This document shows positions 56,410 through 64,000 of a DNA stretch of 64,000 bases, in pieces (within the stretch, counting starts at the first letter, position 1; each line of letters opens with the position of its first letter). The notes beneath the pieces were generated by a model. That model saw nothing but the letters and a program-made list of their open reading frames with translations. It made no database searches and had not been told where the DNA came from. The stretch comes from Saccharum officinarum (taxonomy: Eukaryota; Streptophyta; Magnoliopsida; Poales; Poaceae). The DNA lies in assembly GCA_020631735.1 (NCBI GenBank), contig CM036209.1, positions 7,229,451 to 7,293,450 on the forward strand, given 5' to 3'. The translations under genes were made by a program, and so were the position numbers.

Positions 56410-57352
56410 GGGCTCTTTGGAACGCAGGATTGAGAAAACACAGGAATAGGAAAAATGTAGGAATATGATAGGATTGCAAGTGGACATAGGATTGAAACCA
56501 TTTGAAACTTTGAATGAATGTTGTTTGGATGGACACAGGAAATCCGTAGGAATGGAAAAAATTACTTTAGCCAATAATATATTTGTTATCCAATGTCATT
56601 AGAAAATTGCAAAGATAATTATAAAGAAGCCACTTACAAGTGGGCCACTAGGCAATTACCGCATCTACTGTTTCATGACCCCCCAGGCCCCAGCCACGAG
56701 CCTGATCATTTCTATCCACAGCTAGCTGTGCGATGCCAGCACAACGACTCGACCTTATGCCCTCCCGCATCATTTTCATCCGCTCATCCCACTGAAGCCC
56801 CGTCTCTCAGCGCTGATGACAGGCAGCAGGCAGGACGCGGCGCGAGGCTGCAAGCTTGAGCGGCAAACGCAAAACGGTGGTGCCACAAGCTGACGGACGC
56901 GGCATATGAGGCACTCCAGCTACTATGCAGCAAGCAGCTCGAGCGGCAAGCACGGTGCGGCAGCCCAGGCGATGAGGCGCTCGAGCTCCCACGCGAATGG
57001 CTGGCGGGGGACAACGAGCTCGAGCTCGCACTAGGCGAGCGGGCGGCCGGCCGACAACGAGCACCAGTAGCAGGTGGCGGGCCAGCGCGTCGAGCTCTTT
57101 CTGCAGTTTTTTTTTTCCCGATGAGCTCAGGCAACGTTGTTATCATCGATTCAGTGCACAGGAATGGAAAAAAGATGTTGGAGTGGATGTAAGATTTCCT
57201 CCGTTTTTCCTATGGAATGATTGGTATAGGAACCTTTCCTTCATTTTTCCTACGGTGATTTTCTGCGATCCAAAGGAGTATACAGTAGCCAAATCCTTAG
57301 GATCTGAAATCCTATGTTTTTCCTGCGTTTCTCCTTTAATCCAAAGGAGCCC
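56410..57352. mobile_element. Tourist-like (PIF/Harbinger) element, 943 bp, TSD TAA, with GC-rich core
   Basis: Ends GGGCTCTTTGGAACGCAGGA and, inverted, GGGCTCCTTTGGATTAAAGG. Flanked by TAA at 56407-56409 and 57353-57355. Internal aggaat/attcc repeats lie near both ends. The 56660-57110 core is GC-rich, unlike typical small MITEs, and gives overlapping frames with no recognised domain; it may be captured host sequence. Confidence 0.85.
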
Positions 57353-57428
57353 TAAGAGGAAATAGAGAGAGAGGAAATAAATAAATACAGAAAGAAAGAA
57401 GAAAGAAAAATATATTATGGATATTTCA

Positions 57429-57733
57429 AAAAAAACTTAGACCCGTGGGGTAAGACAGCCCCCGGGCATTGTGCTTAAAAAGAATATCTTCTCACGCAGG
57501 TCGAGAAAACCCTCGAACCTCTGCCCCATCCGTACACATCGGCACCGTAGCTCCCGTAAGACTGGGCTGGCCTTAGACCTGTGATTTAGTGTGGGGCAGA
57601 CGAAGAATTTTTTTTCAACGCGTAGATAAACTGCGCCTCCTCCGGCCAACAAATCCGCCTCCGAGGGGGTTCAAACTCTGGCTGGCAGGGTGCAAAGCGC
57701 ACAGCTAGACCAACTGAACTAGCGTTCGCTTGC
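57429..57733 (-). mobile_element. tRNA-derived SINE, 305 bp, 15-bp TSD
   Basis: Exact 15-bp direct repeats ATTATGGATATTTCA at 57414-57428 and 57734-57748. On the minus strand the element starts GCAAGCGAACGC, then an A box TAGTTCAGTTGG (57710-57721) and a B-box-like GTTTGAACCC (57668-57677) at tRNA spacing. It ends with a T run after CTAAG. The polymerase III boxes, target duplication and tail together identify a SINE of the grass tRNA-derived type. It is non-coding. Confidence 0.9.
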
Positions 57734-57748
57734 ATTATGGATATTTCA

Positions 57749-58011
57749 CTCTTTTATCTATTAGGAGAAGACAAATGTTTTACTAAAAGAAAACAGATTT
57801 ATAGCTTTAATAATACTAGAACTACTCGTGAAGCCTCCACCAGTCAAAGAGAGTTGTGCCGAACGGAGGCCAAAGCCAATTTTTGTAAACTTCATCGCCT
57901 CTGTTCATTTTTTTTATGCGGTAGAGAACAGCAGGAGCCCTCGGAAGCACTCCCAAACGAGCCTGCCGGCGAGCCTGCCGGCGGCGCAAAAGGTGCGACG
58001 CCATTATTGGA
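57749..58011. other. Intergenic, no feature recognised
   Basis: Short direct repeat gagcctgccggc twice near 57959-57982. Nothing else seen. Confidence 0.4.
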
Positions 58012-58135
58012 GCCGTTCGGCTGGAATTATAAGCCGGCTGAAAAATATCGTTGGCTGATTTTTCGTGAGAGAAAAATACTGTTCCGGCTAAAAAAACAAG
58101 CTGAATAAGACGAATTATAAGCCAGATGAACAGGG
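58012..58135. mobile_element. Short hAT-like MITE, copy 3 of the 4631/4862 family
   Basis: Begins gagccgttcggctggaatta and ends cagatgaacagggc, inverted to each other (ttcNNctgg, ttataa). Interior tttttcgtgagagaaaaata matches the internal motif of the two earlier copies in reverse. Flanking octamers cattattg and cattgtgg agree at six of eight positions. Confidence 0.55.
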
Positions 58136-58641
58136 CCATTGTGGACGACTGTGGCACTCTGTGCACAAACTAAACTTAAGCCCGTCTGCGCCGCAGGTTC
58201 CTTCCGATCGAGCATTCCGCTGCTCATCGAGTCGATAATACGTACACACACACAGTCAGTGCACAATGCAAGCTGAATAGTTGATGATCGATCAGCGTCA
58301 GGCTCAGGCGTCCGCGTGGGTGCATGTCGGCGCGTACGCACACGCGTTCCCACACAAGATTCTAGGAGGGCTGCCTGTACGTACGTACTCCAGTATTTTT
58401 TGAACTGTAGTATTTTTTGATCGATAGATCGAGCTGCGGCGCCAATGCAACAAGTTGATCGATCGGCAGTGTCCGCCAACCATCCGACCGACGTGCAGAG
58501 AATTTTCGTTCTCTCCTTCTTCCTCATCCATAGCTATGCAGATGCAGGCGTGGATTCTACTGTATTCATCAACTTGCATCATGTAGTGATGCTAGTGCTC
58601 CTCCTTTCACACTACTGACTACTGTCATCGCCAGCCATCTC
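58136..58641. other. Intergenic, no feature recognised
   Basis: Host DNA upstream of the Mutator-like element. No gene recognised. Confidence 0.4.
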
Positions 58642-58650
58642 AGATCGGCG

Positions 58651-58898
58651 GAAAAAAATTGGGTGTGGACTGTCCACACCGTGCGTCGTGCGGACGTCCA
58701 ACCAGGTGACGACGCGTGGACGGGTCTAATTCCAGCGAGTCCGCTTCCGTGCGCTGGCTCACGAGCCGATCGCTCTGCCTCCCAACAACAGCTGGCTTCC
58801 GTGCGTTGGCTCACCCTGCTGCCCTACACCAGCCCCGATCGAACCACTTGCAAGTCGGCTCCCACGACGGCTTCGTAGATAGGATAACACGTAAACCC
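58651..58898 (+). repeat. Left terminal inverted repeat of the MULE
   Basis: 248 bp, GC-rich, with a TGTGGACTGTCCACA palindrome close to the end. Inverted copy of 62158-62405. Confidence 0.95.
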
Positions 58899-58962
58899 TA
58901 GCTCCCACGTGCGCCGCCGCCGCAGTTACGCGACAACAACGTGCAGGCCATCGACTGCCGCC

Positions 58963-61900
58963 ATGGAGGACGATGATCCTGCCTTCGGTGGTGCTGCTCC
59001 GGACGGTGATGCTCAGGCGGCCATAGAGAATTCCTCAGATACCGCTGGTGATGCAGTGCACGTAAGTATAGATCGTTGTCTGCGTTTGTGGTAGTGATAT
59101 TTTAAATGGTCTATTCACTAGAACGTGTGAACACGTGCTTTCGGCAGGGGAACGTCAATCCAATTGCCATGCCCATATCGCCATCCGCTGTAATTGAATC
59201 GCCATCCACATTACCCATGACTTCATCTGTTTTGGAGTTACCTGACCCCGAAGGACGACAAGAAATTGAGGCAATGGTTGGACAACAAGAAGATGAGGTA
59301 AGGGATGCTAGTTCATTCGTTAGCTATGAAATAACGTACAGTCGTGAATTTATCATTAGATATGTTTAATTTTCATCTCAATTACAATAGGTGGTTGATA
59401 AAGTTAGTCAAACTTTGATCACTCCTCAAGTTGGTATGACTTTCGATTCTGAGGACAGTGCTTACGAGATGTACAACAACTATGCTGGTAAAACTGGATT
59501 CAGTATTAGAAAGAGCCATTCAAAGCTCCGAGAAGATAAATCTTTATATCAAAAATATATAGTTTGCAGTAACGAAGGATATCGAAAAAATAAGTCATCA
59601 GAAAAAGATATTACAAGGACGGGTTGTAATGCTCGTGTTCAGTTCAGTGTTAGCAAAGAGGGAATTTGGACAGTGCAGAAGGTTGTACTTGATCACAATC
59701 ATTATCTTGCTAGTCCAAATAAGTTGCACAAGCTGAGGTCCCAACGGCGTATTACAGAAGCAGACATGGTGCTAATTGGTCAAATAAGGGAAGCTGGGAT
59801 GAAGTCAGCCCAGGTGTATGAGTTCATGAAGGAGTTTTACGGAGGAGCAGATAAAGTGCCATTATCAAGGATGGATTGCAATAATGCAATTGGTCGCGAG
59901 CGGAAGAAATACTTAGAATCCAATGATGCACAAACATTGCTCGAATACTTGAAGAATAAGCAAATAGAGGATCCAACATTTTTTTATGCGCTAGAAATAG
60001 ATGAGGAAGATGGTCGGATAGCTAATTTCTTTTGGGCAGATGGTCAATCCATCATGGATTATGCATGCTTTGGTGATGCTGTGACATTTGACACCACCTT
60101 TCAGACAAATAAGTTTGAAATGCCTTTTGCTCCAATCCTAGGAACCAACCATCAGAAGCAAACAATAATTTTTGGGGCTGCACTGATATTTAATGAGACT
60201 ATTGAATCATTTGTTTGGCTCTTTAAAACCTTCCTAACAGCAATGTCGGGGAAGCATCCAAGCACAATTTTCACTGACCAAGATGCAGCTATGGCAGGAG
60301 CAGTTGCTTATGTATTTCCAAACACAAGCCATCGTCTTTGTTTGTTTCACATATATGTTAATGCTGCCAAACATTTGGGGCATGTAATTCATAAGCATCC
60401 TTACAAGTTTCTACCAGCTTTTAAGAGATGTGTCTATGAAGACAGATCGGAAGCTATTTTTATCCAGAAATGGAATGAATTATTATCTGAGTATGACCTT
60501 AAGGATAACCAATGGATGAAAAATTTGTATGAGTTGAGGGAAAAGTGGGCTGCTGTCTATCGCAATGCTTTTACAGCTGACATGAACTCAACTCAAAGGA
60601 GCGAAGGTATGAATAATGTATTTAAGAAGAGATTTCGTAGGAGACTTGGAATTTCAGAACTACTTGCAGAATGTGACAAGGTTGCCGCTAGTCTTCGTGA
60701 AAATGAGTTAGATGCAGATTTTAATTCACGTCGAAAGAGCCCTGTTCCTTGCATCCCAAATTTACCTATATTGAAGACCGCAGCTGAATCGTATACAAAG
60801 AGAATGTATTTGGAGTTTGAGGAAGAGTTTAAAGAACAATTTTCATTCTCTTCGAAACTGTTACAAACTGATGGATCAATCTTGACATATGAGGTTACTC
60901 ATATGTACGCCAATCATGGAGCAACAGTTCAGTTCAACACTGTAGATAATACCATTACTTGTGCTTGCAGAAAGTTTGAATGTATAGGTATGAACACAAT
61001 TTCTTTAGTCAACATAAGTTTCTAATATAGTATGAACGGATGTAAATTGACTATTTATCTTCCAGGTATATTGTGCAAGCACGGCTTCAAAGTCCTAAAT
61101 GCAAATGATGTTTTCATTTTGCCGCCACAATACATAATGGAAAGATGGACAAAATACGCAAAAAGAGGGTTCTATGTAGAGAAATAAGAAAGTGGGACGG
61201 AAAGTAACAAAACATTTGCTGCACGTATCTCGCGAATGGCGACTTCCATAGCGCTGAAGTGTTCAGTATCAAAAGAACTTCTTCATAATTTGGAGAAAGG
61301 CATGCAAAAGTTGGATTTGGAAGCTGATGTTTCTCTCAGCAAGATGAAAGAGAAATCGGATGAGGTTCCTCTAGTTTCGATTCAGTGTGCAACAGACCCT
61401 TTGAAAGGCAATATATCGTTTAAAATTCCTAAGGTAATAAAAGGCCCAAAGAAAAAACGGGTGACAGACATACTAGAAAAAAACACAGGAAAAAAGAAGA
61501 AAAGTGCTAAGAAGAAAGGTACTACTTCTATACAAGATTTTCTAGCTGATTTTGTTTCCAACGTTACTTGTATACAATTTTATTTTCTTAATTTATTCAC
61601 TTCTTATAGGAGATACAAATAATTTTACAGAACATAGAGATGAAAGTGCTGATCCGAACCAACCAATCGTAAGTCACCAATTTGACTCGTTATTCCTTTT
61701 TCCTTTTTTTATTTACTTATTATACAGGAAATTGTTAAGAACTATTTCATGTCTATGACACAGGACCTTGATGCTGGTGGCAGTGGTGGTACTAGTGCTC
61801 ATGGATATGCTTCCGCCACAATGCAAGACATTGCAAATTCTATGCTTCAGCAACCTTCTGTCATATCTGCACCATATATACAAGGAGGCTATACAGACCT

Positions 61901-61973
61901 TCTACTCGGAGTTCGTCAGGATGCCGCAATGTCCTCGTCAGCTAGAAAGTTATATTTCGATGAAAACATGTAA
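58963..61973 (+). CDS. FAR1-related MULE transposase, multi-exon, one internal stop
   Basis: Exons 58963-59061 (start GCCGCCATGGAGG), 59148-59297, 59391-60987 and from 61066 onward join in phase with GT..AG introns; a last exon ends at 61973. Domains: FAR1 DNA-binding (zinc) region in exon 3 (YEMYNNYAGKTGFSIRK, CNARVQF, LDHNHYL); MULE transposase with acidic positions in VTFDTTFQTN, IFTDQDAAM and QRSEGMNN; and a SWIM zinc finger split by an intron (CACRKFECIG, then ILCKHGFKVL). A TAA at 61185-61187 after FYVEK interrupts the C-terminal region, which continues in frame with ESGTE..ARISRMATSIALKC and a Lys-rich nuclear-localisation-like stretch to about 61555. Exon borders between 61555 and 61780 are uncertain. 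The catalytic core precedes the stop, so a shortened protein could keep the transposase domain and SWIM finger. Confidence 0.85.
61185..61187 (+). other. In-frame TAA in the MULE transposase
   Basis: Sits where related proteins usually have Gln (CAA to TAA). It is the only interruption I find in the coding exons. Confidence 0.7.
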
Positions 61974-62157
61974 TTCTGGTGTCTTCATTAAGATGCCACT
62001 TTGCAGTAACCTTTTATTATGTATACTGATATATCAGACTTCTTTTGTGAGTACAGTTGACAGTGTGATGTTTTATTAGAACTAAGGTCCTAAATTTACC
62101 AACTAGTAACTACCAATGGGTCTCATATATTTCTGTAAAGTAATTGTCATGCCAATG

Positions 62158-62405
62158 GGTTTACGTGTTATCCTATCTACGAAGCCGTCGTGGGAGCCGA
62201 CTTGCAAGTGGTTCGATCGGGGCTGGTGTAGGGCAGCAGGGTGAGCCAACGCACGGAAGCCAGCTGTTGTTGGGAGGCAGAGCGATCGGCTCGTGAGCCG
62301 GCGCACGGAAGCGGACTCGCTGGAATTAGACCCGTCCACGCGTCGTCACCTGGTTGGACGTCCGCACGACGCACGGTGTGGACGGTCCACACCCAATTTT
62401 TTTCC
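62158..62405 (-). repeat. Right terminal inverted repeat of the MULE
   Basis: Inverted copy of 58651-58898 with two substitutions. Confidence 0.95.
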
Positions 62406-62657
62406 AGATCGGCGTCTCAACTTCCCTACACTGCATGCACTTATATTACATTAGTATATATATGCTTCCAAAAATATATATATTATTATTCTTTAATTTC
62501 TTCGATGCACGACCGGAGTCAAAGCAAGTTGACCAGGATCGACAATCGACCACACCCACATGCCTGCAGAATGCAGATGTCAAGTCAATGTGCAACTAGC
62601 TAGCAGGGCAAATATTTTGACACATGCGCTCTGTTCAGGAGAGCTAGTACAGCCGGC

Positions 62658-62666
62658 TATATATAG
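62658..62666 (+). promoter_or_regulatory. TATA box of the BURP gene
   Basis: TATATATAG about 130 bp upstream of the start codon at 62794. Confidence 0.6.
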
Positions 62667-62793
62667 TGGACCTATGGGAGCCATCTTCTTCGCACAGCAT
62701 GCAAGAGGTAGCCGTCTAGCGCCCTCACAGCTTCATTCCTTTTCATCCCTCCCACTCCCAGTCGACGTCTAGGTCGTCGACGCATCACGCATT

Positions 62794-63877
62794 ATGCATC
62801 CGTCAGCGCTTCTTCAGATCTTGGTGGCCGCCGTCACCGCCTGTGCCTGCGTCGCCGGCGCTATCACTCCGGCGGCAAGGTTATGGGAGGAGGTCCTCCC
62901 GGGCACGCCCATGCCGCCGACCATCGCGGAACTCGTCCACAAAGGTAGCTACCTGCAATGAAGCAGTGCTCCCAAGTTTCCAACTGTAGACTCCACGTGT
63001 CTGCAGTGCGATGCACGCTGAACGCTGACGTGGCCTTCTGACGTTCTGATGATCTATCGTACATTCTTACGTGCAGGCACCGACCACTCGCCACTCAAGC
63101 AGCCCTCCTCCTCATCCCCGCAAGTGTGCCAGCCCGACTGGTGCCTCGGCTACACCTACCGGCCGATCACGTACGTGCAGCCCGAGCGCAGCCGTACCAG
63201 CGACGGGCGTCTTCTTCCGCCATGAGAACGTGGCCCTCGGCAGCGTCATGACGGTGCACTTCCCACCCGTCGACCTCCCCGCCATCCTCCCGCGCGCCGA
63301 CGCCGACAAGGCCCCCTTCACCAACGTCACCGACGTGCTGGCCATGTTCGCCGTCGCGCCGGGCTGCGCCGAGGAGTCCATGGCGTGCGGAACCCTAAGC
63401 GCGTGCCAGGCGCCGCCGAGCGCAAGGCCTGCGCCACGTCCCTGGAGGGCGCCGCGCGCGCCGCCGCGCGCATGCTGGGTACGAGCACAGCACGGCGAGG
63501 CTGTCGGTGGCCGCGTCGGTGCTGACGCCGCGCGAGGGCCTGCCGCGGCAGGAGTACGAGGTCGCCGCGGTGGCCCCGCTCGGTGGTAGAGGCGGCCGCC
63601 ATGTTACCTGCCACGATGATCCGTTCCCGTACGCCGTCTACCGGTGCCACATGGAGAAGGAGGCGTACGTGCTCACGCTCCGGGCCGGGGCCTCCAGCTC
63701 CACCGTGGGATGAGTGTCGGCTCGACGGTCGACATGGTGGCCGTCCTCGACACCTCCAGCTGGAGCCCGGCGCACCCGGCGTTCGATACGCTGAACCTCC
63801 GGCACGGCGGCGCACCGGTATGCCACTTCATGCCGTACGCGGATCTGTTGTTCAGTGAGAAGGCAGCCAACGCCTAA
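62794..63877 (+). pseudogene. BURP-domain protein gene, decayed
   Basis: Exon 1 (62794-62944) encodes a signal peptide (hydrophobic LLQILVAAVTACACVAG) and the typical mature start WEEVLPGTPMPPTIAELVHKG. An intron to 63076 (acceptor GTGCAG) is in phase with exon 2. BURP blocks follow in different frames: GVFFRHENVALGSVMTVHFPP, VLTPREGLPRQEYEVAAV, TCHDDPFPYAVYRCHM and VCHFMPYADLLFSEKAANA. At least four frameshifts separate them (about 63200, 63415, 63495, 63705). Of the four CH pairs of the BURP signature, the third is missing: MVAVLDTSSW lacks the CH expected before LDT. BURP proteins are secreted plant proteins of varied roles (RAFTIN, RD22, PG1-beta groups). The 3' end is complete. Confidence 0.85.
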
Positions 63878-64000
63878 GCACAGTGCACGATCGACATGCC
63901 ATCTGCTATTTACAAACTTTTCTAATCCAAGCACTCTATGTTTTAACAATTATAATGGCCGCCGAAATAAGAAACGGTGGTGTATCGCTCATATGTAAGC

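Larger units (their letters stand above)
58651..62405 (+). mobile_element. Full-length Mutator-like element (MULE), FAR1/FRS type
   Basis: Inverted repeats of about 248 bp at 58651-58898 and 62158-62405 start GAAAAAAATTGGGTGTGG and differ at only two positions plus one terminal G. The 9-bp direct repeat AGATCGGCG lies at 58642-58650 and 62406-62414. Long inverted repeats, a 9-bp duplication and a MULE transposase inside are the full set of Mutator hallmarks. The near-identity of the ends points to recent movement or recent conversion. Confidence 0.95.

Noticed and set aside
57822..58166. Minus-strand 114-codon frame
   Set aside because: It spans the short MITE and unrelated flanks, with no conserved motif.

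Overview
This is a plant nuclear window, almost certainly from a grass and most like an Andropogoneae genome (sorghum, sugarcane or Miscanthus type). Evidence: spliceosomal introns with GT..AG borders, GC-rich single-copy genes in AT-rich repeat DNA, nested LTR retrotransposons (Tat-type Ty3/gypsy, large SIRE-like and Tekay-like LTRs), Tourist, hAT, CACTA, Mutator and Helitron DNA elements, and plant families (ATL RING-H2, F-box, BURP, ACC oxidase, GT34, GIR1-like). A 100-N run at 17786-17885 marks a contig join. Single-base deletions cluster on both sides of it.

Layout. 1-1469: terminal part of a CACTA transposon with a Tourist MITE inside. 1941-2390: a 450-bp hAT element with an 8-bp target duplication. 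3300-5000: MITE-rich DNA. 5172-5358: a broken ACC-oxidase exon fragment. 5593-27337: a minus-strand Tat-type Ty3/gypsy retrotransposon present as two nearly identical internal copies separated by a partial LTR and the N gap, bounded by one GAAAT target duplication. Between integrase and the 3' LTR, each copy carries a plus-strand, five-exon gene with a plant mobile domain and a coiled-coil tail. 28.6-29.2 kb: ATL RING-H2 gene A. 30.1-32.4 kb: microsatellite, MITE and a four-exon Helitron protein fragment. 32.4-35.4 kb: 3' end of a SIRE-like copia element. 35.4-37.1 kb: an F-box pseudogene. 38.1-39.4 kb: a Stowaway-like element holding a GT34 fragment. 39.6-40.3 kb: ATL pseudogene B. 41.7-48.8 kb: a large gypsy LTR with a 2.4-kb solo LTR nested in it. 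51.2-51.8 kb: ATL gene C. 52.7-53.2 kb: a GIR1-like EAR/zinc-ribbon gene, frameshifted near its start. 54.2-54.8 kb: LINE remnant. 56.4-57.4 kb: a 943-bp Tourist-like element. 57.4-57.7 kb: a tRNA-derived SINE. 58.65-62.41 kb: a full-length Mutator-like element with 248-bp inverted repeats and a FAR1/MULE transposase gene. 62.8-63.9 kb: a decayed BURP-domain gene.

Host content is a small ATL cluster (A, B, C on one strand about 11 kb apart; B and C lie in a segmental duplication) plus F-box, GIR1-like and BURP loci, most of them broken. ATL A and ATL C look intact. The most unusual objects are the antisense intron-containing gene carried by the retrotransposon, the almost intact Mutator-like element, and a 45-bp block conserved upstream of all three ATL genes.
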